From assembly GCF_018613325.1 (NCBI RefSeq), contig NZ_JAGGQJ010000035.1, positions 1-64,000 on the forward strand: a DNA stretch of 64,000 nt, written 5' to 3'. Positions 18,864 through 27,718 of the stretch are shown here, piece by piece. The translations under genes were made by a program, and so were the position numbers. Below the pieces are notes generated by a model. It did not search any database and was not told the DNA's origin. It was given only the letters and a program-made list of their open reading frames with translations. The number at the start of each line of letters is the position of its first letter. Within the stretch, counting starts at the first letter, position 1. This DNA is from Bacillus sp. ISL-34 (lineage in GTDB: Bacteria > Bacillota > Bacilli > Bacillales > DSM-1321).

Positions 18864-19823
18864 TTGCAAAACATTAGTGAGCTTGGATATCGCATTTCAT
18901 TGATTGATGGTTTTGATTTGGATAGAAGAAATCGTACAGGAACATATGTAATTGCCGATGAAGACATCACTTTAGTCGAAACTTCTGCCAGCCCTTCCAT
19001 CCCCCACTTAATGAAGGGGCTCGAACATTTGGGAATTGCCCTCCAGGATATTACATATATCATTCTTACCCATATTCATTTGGACCATGCAGGTGGAGCT
19101 GGACTTTTTTTACAGCATTGTCCGAATGCGAAAGTGATCGTCCACCCAAAAGGTGCACGGCATCTAGAAGATCCAACACGTTTGATCGCTGGGGCTAAAG
19201 CAGTCTATGGTGAAGAATTCAACAAGCTTTTCGATCCGATATTACCTAATCCAATAGATAGAATTCTGACTAAACATGATAGGGAATCCCTAAAAACAAG
19301 CGGAAATTCCAAGTTGACCTTTTATGACACACCAGGACACGCAAACCATCATTTAAGCATTTACGATTCGGTTTCAAAAGGGATGTTCTCAGGTGACACC
19401 ATAGGCATCTATTATCGTGAACTTGATGAAGAAGGTTTGGAATTTTACTTACCGTCCACATCGCCAAACCAATTTAATCCCGATGCGATGCTTGCTGCAG
19501 CGGACTTGTATGAAAGCATCGGCGTCGAACGTATATATTTTGGTCATTACGGGGTATCGGAAAATCCTAAGGAAGTATATAAACAACTTCATTACTGGCT
19601 GCCTAAATTCGTGGAAACTGCCAAATCGGCATATAAGGAATATGCTAGCTTTGAGGAACAAGTGACAGCGACCAGTAAAAATATTCTCACGGAGGTCGCT
19701 GTTCATTTAGGCGAAAAAGGAATCACCGCTGATCATCCTGTTTTTGAAATCATCGCCATGGACCTGAACGTTTGTTCCATGGGATTGATAGACTACCTGG
19801 TAAAACAGGAAAAAGAACGGTAG
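18864..19823 (+). CDS. metallo-beta-lactamase-fold hydrolase
   Basis: A zinc-dependent hydrolase of the glyoxalase II/beta-lactamase superfamily. The metal motif THIHLDHAGG (H70, H72, D74, H75) is intact. Further ligands are likely in YDTPGHANHH and in the FSGDTIG segment. A C-terminal helical extension of about 90 residues follows. TTG start with GGGGG nine bases upstream; 319 residues. Many members act on thioesters or lactones. The substrate cannot be assigned. Confidence 0.8.
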   Translation: MQNISELGYRISLIDGFDLDRRNRTGTYVIADEDITLVETSASPSIPHLMKGLEHLGIALQDITYIILTHIHLDHAGGAGLFLQHCPNAKVIVHPKGARHLEDPTRLIAGAKAVYGEEFNKLFDPILPNPIDRILTKHDRESLKTSGNSKLTFYDTPGHANHHLSIYDSVSKGMFSGDTIGIYYRELDEEGLEFYLPSTSPNQFNPDAMLAAADLYESIGVERIYFGHYGVSENPKEVYKQLHYWLPKFVETAKSAYKEYASFEEQVTATSKNILTEVAVHLGEKGITADHPVFEIIAMDLNVCSMGLIDYLVKQEKER

Positions 19824-19914
19824 AACGGTCCTTAAGGTTTTTTCCTATTCAAATGCCCTGGCATTCTCTATAATGAAAAAGTAACCTTACCTAAAGCATA
19901 CTTGGAGGAATGAA

Positions 19915-20148
19915 ATGAAAGACGTTACGCTCTATACACAACCTGATTGCCCTCCCTGCAGAATCATGAAAATGTTCTTTGATGATAATAATGTCGTATA
20001 CAAAGAAAAAGATATTAAAGCGGATGGACATGCCCGAAAAGAACTAATGAATAAATATGGCGCCTTTTCCACACCAACGGTCGTCATCGACGGGAAAGCC
20101 ATTATTGGTTTTGAATTGGACGAAATAAAGAAAGAACTGAATATATAA
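19915..20148 (+). CDS. glutaredoxin-like thiol-disulfide protein
   Basis: A 77-residue thioredoxin-fold protein with the active site CPPC (C12/C15) after a short beta strand (VTLYTQPD). The conserved cis-Pro segment STPTVVIDG and GFELDEIKKEL at the end fit the NrdH/glutaredoxin group. It probably reduces protein disulfides or mixed bacillithiol disulfides in the cytosol. GGAGG lies before the ATG. It may share a transcript with the preceding hydrolase. Confidence 0.85.
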   Translation: MKDVTLYTQPDCPPCRIMKMFFDDNNVVYKEKDIKADGHARKELMNKYGAFSTPTVVIDGKAIIGFELDEIKKELNI

Positions 20149-20150
20149 CA

Positions 20151-20189
20151 AAAAGTCTAGGGAAGGCTGTACCCTTCCCTAGACTTTTT
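20151..20189. terminator. strong bidirectional terminator
   Basis: AAAAGTCTAGGGAAGG and CCTTCCCTAGACTTTT form a 16-bp stem with a short loop and a T-run. It separates the glutaredoxin-like gene from the converging gene. Confidence 0.9.
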
Positions 20190-20229
20190 CATTATAGCCT
20201 CCAAACTTTCAGCTTTGAAGTACCTTCCT

Positions 20230-20724
20230 TTAAATCCCTTTTTTTATTTTTTCACTTCCATACTTTACGTCCATTATCTTCCAAATGTCATTTTCCTTTT
20301 TCAAAGTAACTGATTCAACATGTTTTTCCATCGATACGGGTCCGTCCCCCGTGTCCTGGAATTCCTCCTGAACATAAATGAAATCACCGTTTTTCCCATA
20401 AACGATTTCCGTATTTCTGTCGTAACTGAAAAATGGGATATAATAAGGTGCGAAATCTGATCCTAATGCAGTATAACCGCCATCGACTTTCACTACATTC
20501 GCTTGGACGAACTTCTCGATGAATTCACCTGTAAAATGTTTTTCCAACTTCCTTTCAATCGCTTCCTTAGTACGTACTTCCTCACTGATCGAACCTTGGT
20601 TCTCCATGGCATCCTGTACTAAGGATAGTACTTCCTCTCTATGTAAGCCCTCCGCTGAAGCAGTGAACCCTCCAGTTAAAAATATAAGGACACTTGCAAG
20701 ACATGCAACTAAATATTTTCTCAT
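20230..20724 (-). CDS. secreted protein, DUF3993-like
   Basis: A 164-residue protein with an N-terminal signal peptide (MRKYLVACLASVLIFLTGG, cleavage predicted after ASA). The mature part is rich in charged residues and ends in beta strands (KHVESVTLKKENDIWKIMDV), the look of an NTF2- or cystatin-like module. My recollection links it to DUF3993, with moderate confidence. The start at MRKYL has AGGAG nine bases upstream; an ATG three codons earlier directly abuts the AGGAG. Function unknown; exported. Confidence 0.65.
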   Translation of the reverse strand: MRKYLVACLASVLIFLTGGFTASAEGLHREEVLSLVQDAMENQGSISEEVRTKEAIERKLEKHFTGEFIEKFVQANVVKVDGGYTALGSDFAPYYIPFFSYDRNTEIVYGKNGDFIYVQEEFQDTGDGPVSMEKHVESVTLKKENDIWKIMDVKYGSEKIKKGI

Positions 20725-20867
20725 TACAATCATCTCCTAGTTATAGAATTTCTCCTAATGATTCGGATTTTTGCCTATGCCTTTCATTACCCGTCCAGAT
20801 CAAAGCCAAACTACAAAATCACATTCTCCGTGAGACCTTGATGCCATTGCCCATTCTTCACAATAAA

Positions 20868-20902
20868 AAAGAAGATTTCATAATATCGAAATCTCCTTCT
20901 CA
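20868..20902 (-). terminator. terminator of the small membrane protein gene
   Basis: AGAAGATTTC pairs with GAAATCT-c-CTTCT. On the minus strand TTTTTTATTG follows. Confidence 0.65.
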
Positions 20903-20905
20903 CAA

Positions 20906-21133
20906 TTATCGGAAAGCATAGTAAAAAATAAAACCGGCAACCAAAATCGTCCCAACTAAAAGAGAGACGAATATCGGGTTCTTTAAATAAGGATGTTCTT
21001 TGACTGAATCATCGATAGTCGAATCATATCTGGCTTTCACTTTCTGTGCCCTTGCCACAGAATAAGTATAAAAGAGCAGATATAACGCCATGACTGTAAC
21101 GATTATGATTAGAATCCAGATGTACGTGCTCAA
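20906..21133 (-). CDS. small membrane protein with two transmembrane helices
   Basis: 75 residues: one helix at the N terminus (YIWILIIIVTVMALYLLFY), a charged middle (ARAQKVKARYDSTIDDSVKE) and a second helix at the C terminus (FVSLLVGTILVAGFIFYYAF). TTG start with GGAGGAG nine bases upstream. It lies in tandem with ykuI and may be cotranscribed with it. No family recognised. Confidence 0.65.
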   Translation of the reverse strand: MSTYIWILIIIVTVMALYLLFYTYSVARAQKVKARYDSTIDDSVKEHPYLKNPIFVSLLVGTILVAGFIFYYAFR

Positions 21134-21207
21134 AATATGTCTCCTCCAAGCGCATCATTTCTGCTTATCGTTACACATTTAAAGCGATTATATTCATGAA
21201 TCGTTTT

Positions 21208-22413
21208 TTATAATAGTGCTTCATTTTCATATAAATAACTATAAGAAAGATCACAGAAAATGTATTCCTTATTATTCAGGGGATATGAAAAGGTCCGTAT
21301 GGTTTCTCCCGTTTCGATATCACTGTATAAATCGGATAGTATTCCTGTTTTCCCATTACGCATCTTTACGATATTTTCGAGGAAATAAGGTCTCCAGCTC
21401 CAATTTTTATTCATATAACCGGGTTGGACTAACCATTGCCCGTCCTTATGGAGGATATTGGGAGATTTTTGATACCCCTCTTCATCACAAATATAAAGCC
21501 GGAAACATACGGAATCCAACTTTTTCGCCAAAACTCCAAGAAACTCTTCATGGGAGCCGGCCCGCTTTTGCTGTTTTAAGAAGTTTTGCATATTCTCGTT
21601 GAATTGCAAAGTCTTTTGATAAACGGCTTCAAGCTTCTTGGTCTCTAAAGAAATGAAGGACTGGCATTCTTGATGGAATTTTTCACGAAGTAAATCTTTA
21701 TTAATGAACTCGCCTTCCGGTTTCGCCAAAAAATACCCTTGATAATATCGTCCCCCATTTTTCCATGCAAAGCGAAGCTGGTACTCGGACTCAATGTTCT
21801 CAAAAAGTAAATTGGCGCCGATTTTTCGTGCAAGCATGCTTAGAGAAAACAGGATGACCTGATAGGCATCTCCACCTGAAATGCGAAGCTGGTCCAGGTT
21901 AACTTTTAAAATATTCGGAGAAATCTGTGCGATTCGGTCCAATTGCGTATCTTGCCCTAAATGATCTAAAGCTATCTTAATCCCATATGTTCTAAAGTAA
22001 GCAAGCACATGCTGCAGAGGATCTAAGTTTTCCGGACTGATCGTGTCTGATAATTCCAGCACGATCCGGTGCATTTCCTCCGGTTGAAAATGACGATGTA
22101 AAATCTCCATGAATTCTTCGCCATGATCCAGCATAAGCAAATTAGGATCTCTGTTGATAAAGATAAGAAAATCTTCACCATAGTCTTTTATTCTCTCCAA
22201 GGCTATTTCAAGTACGTAATTATCCACTTCCACCCTATACTCTTCAGGCACTCCAGAATCGTGAAAAAATGGGCCAAGGCTTTTATATTCCGCTTGTTCC
22301 TCATAGCGCCCCAGAATTTCATACCCGATCACCTGATGTTGATCTGCACTGAAAATCGGTTGAAAGAATGGTGTCACCTTGTCTAAATTCTTTAATATCT
22401 TATCTGTATCCAT
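21208..22413 (-). CDS. ykuI: EAL-domain protein YkuI, probably a c-di-GMP receptor
   Basis: An EAL domain (about 10-250) followed by a PAS-like C-terminal module (about 270-400), the layout of B. subtilis YkuI. The EAL signature is EILGR. The Asn (FINRDPN), Glu (ELSDTI), Lys (LKVNLD), Glu (ENIES) and QGY residues are present. The usual DDFG pair reads DHLG, so phosphodiesterase activity is doubtful and c-di-GMP binding more likely. 401 residues, cytosolic. GGGGGAAG lies seven bases before the ATG. Confidence 0.88.
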   Translation of the reverse strand: MDTDKILKNLDKVTPFFQPIFSADQHQVIGYEILGRYEEQAEYKSLGPFFHDSGVPEEYRVEVDNYVLEIALERIKDYGEDFLIFINRDPNLLMLDHGEEFMEILHRHFQPEEMHRIVLELSDTISPENLDPLQHVLAYFRTYGIKIALDHLGQDTQLDRIAQISPNILKVNLDQLRISGGDAYQVILFSLSMLARKIGANLLFENIESEYQLRFAWKNGGRYYQGYFLAKPEGEFINKDLLREKFHQECQSFISLETKKLEAVYQKTLQFNENMQNFLKQQKRAGSHEEFLGVLAKKLDSVCFRLYICDEEGYQKSPNILHKDGQWLVQPGYMNKNWSWRPYFLENIVKMRNGKTGILSDLYSDIETGETIRTFSYPLNNKEYIFCDLSYSYLYENEALL

Positions 22414-22573
22414 GATGCATCTTCCCCCTAATTACGAAAACACCAATATGCCAAAATTATACCATTAGTTTCTGGCATTGATAATAAATAATTTTTAATT
22501 CCTACTGAACAACTCTTTTTTCAGAACATAATATACCCGTTCATCCTATCGTTTTGAAAAGAAACACATTGAA

Positions 22574-22604
22574 AAGGCATTGTCCATAAATGGAACAATG
22601 CCTT
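22574..22604 (-). terminator. terminator of the SLC13 gene
   Basis: AAGGCATTGT pairs with ACAATGCCTT (with inner CCAT/ATGG pairing). On the minus strand CCTTTTCAATG follows. Confidence 0.65.
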
Positions 22605-22612
22605 AAGTCTGG

Positions 22613-24469
22613 TCAAAAAGGGAAGAACCACGGAATCGTGATCACCATGATAACACCAATGAAGATCTGTATGGATATCCCGATCATGATAAAATCTTTA
22701 TGCTTGTAATCACCCGCCGTCATGACAAGTGCGTTGGTAGTGGCAACCCTTGGAGTGGATAACGCCAAACTGCCAGCAACGGCAAGGCATAGAAACACAG
22801 GAAGAGGATCGATTCCTTGATTCACCGCAGAAGTCAGGGCAATGGGCGTCATGATTACCGTCGCGGCTCCATACGGGATGAATTGGCTCAGTATCAGTGT
22901 CAGGAGGTAAAAGACCGCCAATATGCCGTGTGCCCCGATATTACTGAATAAAACGGCCAGCCAATCACTTATCATTCTCACACCACCCGTATTATCCAAT
23001 GCAGCCGTTATTCCGAACATGGCAGCAATCAAGAGAACAGGTTCCCAGTTAATCTTTTGGTATGCATCCTCCATCGACCGGACACAGCCAGTTATCACCA
23101 TCAACAATGCTGCCGTCAATACCGATAGAACAGCAGGGACGGACTCCATCGATAAAAGAATGACCATCAATGCAGTGATTCCCAAAGCAATCCATGCTTT
23201 GCCCTTGGAGTTGACCGGAGAGCCATCTTCCGAGGTACTTCCAATAACGATGACATCTTGTAAATCCGAGGAAATCCTCTCAATGTTCTCCCATTCTCCA
23301 TGTATCAGGATTGCATCCCCCGGTTTCAAGCGTTCCGTTCCGACATCCGCTTGAATATATTCGCCATTCCGATTGATTGCCAGCACATTACATTGGTATT
23401 TCTCACGAAAATGCACATCTATCAATGTTTGATTTTCATAATCCGAGTTCGGGACGATCAATATTTCCGTCAATCCAAATCTACTGCTAAGAAAATGTTT
23501 CTTTATTTGTTCGGTATTGAAATGTTTAAACTCCAGTTCATAGTTAAGTGCCAATCTCTCAACTGCTTCTTCTTCTCCAAACACCAAAATGACATCTTCA
23601 GGATGAAGAACTTCATCGGCCCTGGCTGAAATCGTCAGCTGTCTTTGCAACAGCGGCAATTGCTTATCCTTTGGCTTCCGCTGGATTTCAATCAAAGTCA
23701 ATTCATACTGAATAGGAAGCTGGAGGTCTGACAGCCTTTCGCCAACAATATCGGAAGTAGCGGGTATATGCAGATAATGCAATCGGTCATATACTTTGTA
23801 CATGCCGGCAAGCTCCCCTGCCGACAGTCCCTTGACACTATTGTTCGCGGCAATCGTCTTCTCGGGAAGCAACAGGCGCCCGAGTGTCAACATGAAGAAT
23901 AACCCTGCTGCAAAGGCGATTAAGCCCACAGGTGTAAAGTCAAAAAATTCTAAGGTCCCTATTCCGTTTTGCCGTAATACATCCGCAACGATCATATTGG
24001 AGGGAGTACCGGTAAGCGTTAAAAGCCCCCCAATACTGCTTGCATAAGCAAGGGGCAATAAATACCTTGTCGGACTTGTTTTTTGTTTTAAGGCCATGCT
24101 CATAACGAGCGGAAGCAGTATGGAAACAATTCCTGTTCCGCTTAAAAACGCACTTAATATTCCTGCTGTCAGCATGACGATAAGCAGCGATTTCCATTCA
24201 CTGCCCCCACATAAATCCAACAACTTATTTCCTGCCTTTTCCACGATTCCTGTATTTAACAGGCCGGCGCCGACGATAAATAGCCCAGCCAGCATGATGA
24301 CCACTTGATTCGCAAACCCGGCCACCAGTTCATCCAATGTAAGAATCCCCAATAAACCCAGTATGGATAGTGCACTAAGTGCAATTAAATCAGCTCGAAA
24401 TTTTCCTTGTATAAAAAGCGCAATCGCGCATAGAAGTATAATCAGTGTAATAAACATTGGTTCGGTCAT
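22613..24469 (-). CDS. SLC13/DASS-family anion permease with two RCK_C domains
   Basis: Two blocks of membrane helices (about 1-195 and 410-618) flank a cytosolic region with two TrkA_C/RCK_C modules (about 205-300 and 310-395). The scaffold signatures SGTGIVSILLPLV, GTPSNMIVAD and the matching APY-type loop FIPYGAATVIMTPIALT are visible. This class moves sulfate, dicarboxylates or other anions; the RCK_C pair suggests ligand control. 618 residues from the second ATG, which has GGAGG at seven bases. Substrate unknown. Confidence 0.82.
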   Translation of the reverse strand: MTEPMFITLIILLCAIALFIQGKFRADLIALSALSILGLLGILTLDELVAGFANQVVIMLAGLFIVGAGLLNTGIVEKAGNKLLDLCGGSEWKSLLIVMLTAGILSAFLSGTGIVSILLPLVMSMALKQKTSPTRYLLPLAYASSIGGLLTLTGTPSNMIVADVLRQNGIGTLEFFDFTPVGLIAFAAGLFFMLTLGRLLLPEKTIAANNSVKGLSAGELAGMYKVYDRLHYLHIPATSDIVGERLSDLQLPIQYELTLIEIQRKPKDKQLPLLQRQLTISARADEVLHPEDVILVFGEEEAVERLALNYELEFKHFNTEQIKKHFLSSRFGLTEILIVPNSDYENQTLIDVHFREKYQCNVLAINRNGEYIQADVGTERLKPGDAILIHGEWENIERISSDLQDVIVIGSTSEDGSPVNSKGKAWIALGITALMVILLSMESVPAVLSVLTAALLMVITGCVRSMEDAYQKINWEPVLLIAAMFGITAALDNTGGVRMISDWLAVLFSNIGAHGILAVFYLLTLILSQFIPYGAATVIMTPIALTSAVNQGIDPLPVFLCLAVAGSLALSTPRVATTNALVMTAGDYKHKDFIMIGISIQIFIGVIMVITIPWFFPF

Positions 24470-24632
24470 CATGTTACCTCCGTATAGATGTTCAATTTCA
24501 AACCGGATACGGTTTCATCAAACCCCAGTTTACATGTTTTTCATATGCTTATAGAAGATATTTTCTTCAATTTATGTATATTGTTTGTTAGTATGAGGAA
24601 GTAACATTTTTATATTAGATAGGTTGATTAAT

Positions 24633-25496
24633 TTGAAAAAACCCATATCAAGAAGAACATTCTTAAAGAAAAGTCTTGGTACATTGGCTACCTTAACCGG
24701 TTTAGGTATTGGCGGAAACTATTATGCCCATAATTTGGAGCCAAAATGGTTAGAAACCAAGCATAAAATCATCAGTCATCCGCTTATCCCAAAAGGTTTT
24801 CATGGCATGAAAATGATCCAATTCAGTGATACGCATTTAGGCTTTCAATTTCAGCTTAAAGATTTACAAGCAATTGTCAATAAGATAAACCAACTGGACC
24901 CTGATGTTATTTTATTTACCGGAGATTTAATGGACCAGCCTAATAAATACAAGGCTCACCAGAAAATCCCTCTCGTTCTGAATCAGCTCAAAGCGCCGCT
25001 TGGTAAATTCAGCATCTACGGTAACCATGATCATGGAGGATATGGCTCAGAAATTTACAGCGACATCATGGAAAAATCCGATTTTACCATGTTGCAAAAT
25101 ACCTCAACTAAGATAACCTTATTAACGGCTGAAGAGATAATCATTGCCGGGGTTGATGATGCCATGCTTGGAAAGCCGGATTTTGAAAAAGCCCTTTCTG
25201 GCATCCCTGAAGAAATGTTCACCATTATGCTTTCGCATGCCCCTGACCTTGCCGACATATCAAGGACTTACGACATCCAGTATCAAATAAGCGGTCACAG
25301 TCATGGAGGCCAAGTGCAAATTCCGTTTGCCGGTGCCCTTGTAACTCCTCCATACGCGGAAAAGTACCGGGAAGGCACTTATGAAATCGATTCATTAACG
25401 TTACATGTTAATAGAGGGCTTGGCACCACGCGTCTCCCCTATCGTTTTCTTTCACGTCCGGAGTTGACTGTTTACGAATTGCAAGCCGAAGAATGA
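24633..25496 (+). CDS. ykuE: Tat-exported metallophosphoesterase YkuE
   Basis: The N terminus carries a twin-arginine signal, SRRTFLKKSLGTLATLTGLG (R7/R8). The calcineurin-like phosphoesterase motifs follow: FSDTHLG, FTGDLMD, YGNHDHG and GHSHGGQ, which bind two metals. B. subtilis YkuE is a known Tat substrate that attaches to the cell wall. I use the second TTG (MKKPISRR), nine bases after AGG. It gives 287 residues. Confidence 0.9.
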   Translation: MKKPISRRTFLKKSLGTLATLTGLGIGGNYYAHNLEPKWLETKHKIISHPLIPKGFHGMKMIQFSDTHLGFQFQLKDLQAIVNKINQLDPDVILFTGDLMDQPNKYKAHQKIPLVLNQLKAPLGKFSIYGNHDHGGYGSEIYSDIMEKSDFTMLQNTSTKITLLTAEEIIIAGVDDAMLGKPDFEKALSGIPEEMFTIMLSHAPDLADISRTYDIQYQISGHSHGGQVQIPFAGALVTPPYAEKYREGTYEIDSLTLHVNRGLGTTRLPYRFLSRPELTVYELQAEE

Positions 25497-25667
25497 TAGA
25501 AAAAGAACACAGGAGAAAACCGCCAGACTTATTAACAAAACCTGTGCGGATAGAACAACTTGTTGCCATGAATCATCTGTAATGGACTCCTATGAATTAT
25601 AGCATTAGAAGTATATCTGAGAAAACCAGGTTTTTTTTACCAGTATCAATGGTAATTGCCATAAAGG

Positions 25668-26030
25668 TTATACCATACTTAAATATCCACACAGGAAAGT
25701 GCCGATACAACCTAAAACAGACACCGTTATATAGATAAGGCTATCTATATAACGGTGTTTTCTAATAAGTTCAAGCGTTTCCATACTGAATGTCGAAAAT
25801 GTCGTAAAAGCACCCAGGAAACCTATCGTCAGAAAAACCTGCAAAGATAAAGCCCAGCTCTCTTTCTGTGGCAACGCCATTCCCAGCCCATAGGAACCTA
25901 TAAGGTTAATAAGTAAAATGCTAATGGGTATCGAGACGGCTGGCAATAGCCTATTAAAAATAATCTGCAAGACATATCTAGAGACCGCCCCAAAAAAGCC
26001 TCCTATAAAAACTGAAAGAACATCAATCAA
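25668..26030 (-). CDS. crcB: CrcB/Fluc fluoride channel subunit (second of pair)
   Basis: 120 residues with four membrane helices. GFFGAVSRY and the helix-3 stretch TIGFLGAFTTFSTFSMET contain the Gly, Thr and Phe residues lining Fluc channels. The start overlaps the preceding crcB by four bases (ATGA), so the two products are coupled. Two-gene Fluc systems usually form antiparallel heterodimers that expel fluoride. Confidence 0.88.
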   Translation of the reverse strand: MIDVLSVFIGGFFGAVSRYVLQIIFNRLLPAVSIPISILLINLIGSYGLGMALPQKESWALSLQVFLTIGFLGAFTTFSTFSMETLELIRKHRYIDSLIYITVSVLGCIGTFLCGYLSMV

Positions 26031-26407
26031 AGGGAGTCACCTCTCTGTCTATTAAAAAGGCCCAGTCCGAGGAAACCAGCGACCAAACCAAATAAAAGCG
26101 TAGCTCCAAGATACAGTCCCGCCAATGGCAGAGAAGTCTGCAGCAGATTCACCACTTCTTGGGAAAATGTGGACATCGTGGTGAAACCGCCGCAAAACCC
26201 GCTGCCCAGTGCTAAAAAAACAAGCGATTTCTTTTTCGAGGCGAAATAGCCATTGATCATTCCAAGTAAAAAGCTGCCTACTATATTTATTAAGAAGGTT
26301 CCAAACGGGAAGAAGGAATGACCAGCAGTCAAGATTACGCAATAACGCAATATCGCTCCAGCCGCTCCTCCAAAACCGACCGCAAAAATGTTTTTAAACC
26401 GATCCAT
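26027..26407 (-). CDS. crcB: CrcB/Fluc fluoride channel subunit (first of pair)
   Basis: 126 residues with four membrane helices, with VGFGGAAGAILRYC at the N terminus and SGFCGGFTTMSTFSQEV in helix 3, the Fluc pore motif. GGGGGG lies just before the ATG. No fluoride riboswitch was seen upstream; the gap to the divergent gene is only about 120 bases. Confidence 0.88.
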   Translation of the reverse strand: MDRFKNIFAVGFGGAAGAILRYCVILTAGHSFFPFGTFLINIVGSFLLGMINGYFASKKKSLVFLALGSGFCGGFTTMSTFSQEVVNLLQTSLPLAGLYLGATLLFGLVAGFLGLGLFNRQRGDSL

Positions 26408-26524
26408 TAAGGTCCCCCCAAATTTTTCTCATAAGTAGACTCATTATAACAGATTAAGATGAAACAGGCTCTTTTCTTAAAAAAATCCATACTATGTAAA
26501 GAATTTGAGAAAAGGAGGCTTATT

Positions 26525-26866
26525 ATGCAAACACAGTATTTTCCTTACTATCACTATCCACAGACCATAATGCTACAGAACGAATACAGGAATGAATATG
26601 GACCTGAATATTGGAATGACGAGCGCTTCTTTCCTTTCTTTCCTCTATTGGCGCCTGTAGCTTTTGTTGCAGGATTGGCAATTGGACCGTTGCTATTCAA
26701 TAACCGTCCACCTGTCTATCCTCCATATCCTCCTCCATACCCGCCCGCTTACCCTCCTTACCCTGCTTATCCAGCTTACCCTGCTTATCAAGGCTTTCAG
26801 GGTTACCAGCAACAATTCGGCGCACAGGCTGGGGTATCTGAAAACATCAATATATACACTCAATAA
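26525..26866 (+). CDS. Pro/Tyr-rich protein, possible spore coat component
   Basis: 113 residues. A Tyr/Asn-rich N terminus (MQTQYFPYYHYPQTIML) leads to one hydrophobic segment (LLAPVAFVAGLAIGPLLF). A low-complexity tail follows in which PPYP and PAYP units repeat about nine times, then GFQGYQQQFG. AAAGGAGG lies six bases before the ATG. Such tails are common in coat or surface proteins of spore formers, but no family could be assigned. Confidence 0.6.
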   Translation: MQTQYFPYYHYPQTIMLQNEYRNEYGPEYWNDERFFPFFPLLAPVAFVAGLAIGPLLFNNRPPVYPPYPPPYPPAYPPYPAYPAYPAYQGFQGYQQQFGAQAGVSENINIYTQ

Positions 26867-26875
26867 GGATTGTAC

Positions 26876-26904
26876 AGAAGGCGATATTGAACGCCTTCTT
26901 TTTC
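26876..26904 (+). terminator. terminator after the Pro/Tyr-rich gene
   Basis: AGAAGGCG-atattgaa-CGCCTTCT followed by a T-run (TTTTTC). Confidence 0.85.
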
Positions 26905-27021
26905 TTGGACCAAGAGGCGTCCGATTGAATTTTACTTCCCTATATATTTTGAAGTGGTATAATATGAAAATGAATAGATGGTAAAGTGTTAGGAAATGAT
27001 GGTCATACCCTGGAGATGTAC

Positions 27022-27099
27022 ATGCATTATTTTTTCACTATTTTCTGCCTTGTTGCGCACACGTCTCTATTTCAACCAATATATAAGAACAGGTTTTGA
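27022..27099 (+). CDS. possible 25-residue hydrophobic mini-ORF
   Basis: ATG with GGAG six bases upstream, encoding MHYFFTIFCLVAHTSLFQP, then IYKNRF and TGA. A perfect TATAAT lies about 60 bases upstream (26956-26967 region). It sits ahead of ykyB and might be a leader peptide or nothing. Weak evidence. Confidence 0.2.
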   Translation: MHYFFTIFCLVAHTSLFQPIYKNRF

Positions 27100-27154
27100 T
27101 TGAAGGACTTCTGTTTTTAACGTCCTTCTAACCTTATTAAGAAAAGGAGTTTCC

Positions 27155-27664
27155 ATGATGACCCAAACGAAAGGACATTCTGAAAGGGATGAGTTTTCGA
27201 TTAACTCCCTTGCCCAAGCCGTGTTTATTGTCAATAAACATGCAAAGACTGCATTGGAGCCCAAGAATTTATATAATTTAAAACGGCTCGCTTTAAGCAA
27301 GCTTATGCAAGAAGGAAAAGCGAAGAAGATTGGACTTCATTTCTCTGATAACCCTCGCTTTGCAGCACAACAATCCGACGTCATTGTCGAATGCGGATCA
27401 TATGTTTTTCATTTACCTCCCACTAAGGAAGATTTGAAAAAACTACCCCACCTCGGCAGCCGGGCAGCCTCCATACGGAACCCTAAAGCCGCATTGTCAT
27501 TATCCAAGGCAAAACAAATCCTGCAATCATACGTTGGACAAGCAGGTGAAAAACAACCTAACCCTACCAACACCGAGAAAAGGGCTCACGGGCGTGGGTC
27601 GGTCAAACAACCTTTTCACAATCCATTCCCATCCTCCTTTTTAGGAAAAGGTTCCAAGTATTAA
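27155..27664 (+). CDS. ykyB: YkyB family protein
   Basis: 169 residues. The conserved core (about 10-125) contains SINSLAQAVFIVNKHAKTA, LYNLKRLALSKLMQEGKAKK and the Leu/Pro strand YVFHLPPTKEDLKKLPHLG. The C-terminal 45 residues are Lys/Pro-rich and look disordered. It matches B. subtilis YkyB, which also lies next to cheV. Basic composition suggests nucleic-acid contact, but the function is unknown. AAGGAG precedes two adjacent ATG codons. Confidence 0.85.
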   Translation: MMTQTKGHSERDEFSINSLAQAVFIVNKHAKTALEPKNLYNLKRLALSKLMQEGKAKKIGLHFSDNPRFAAQQSDVIVECGSYVFHLPPTKEDLKKLPHLGSRAASIRNPKAALSLSKAKQILQSYVGQAGEKQPNPTNTEKRAHGRGSVKQPFHNPFPSSFLGKGSKY

Positions 27665-27677
27665 TTATTGATAAACC

Positions 27678-27713
27678 AAACGGGCCGTGAGGCAATGCCT
27701 CATAGGCCCGTTT
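27678..27713. terminator. bidirectional terminator between ykyB and cheV
   Basis: AAACGGGCC-g-TGAGGCA-a-TGCCTCA-t/a-GGCCCGTTT, a long interrupted stem with short T-runs on both strands. Confidence 0.7.
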
Positions 27714-27718
27714 CACAT

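Noticed and set aside
26408-26524. Fluoride riboswitch before the crcB pair
   Set aside because: The short upstream region lacks the conserved riboswitch core; only a ribosome site is visible.
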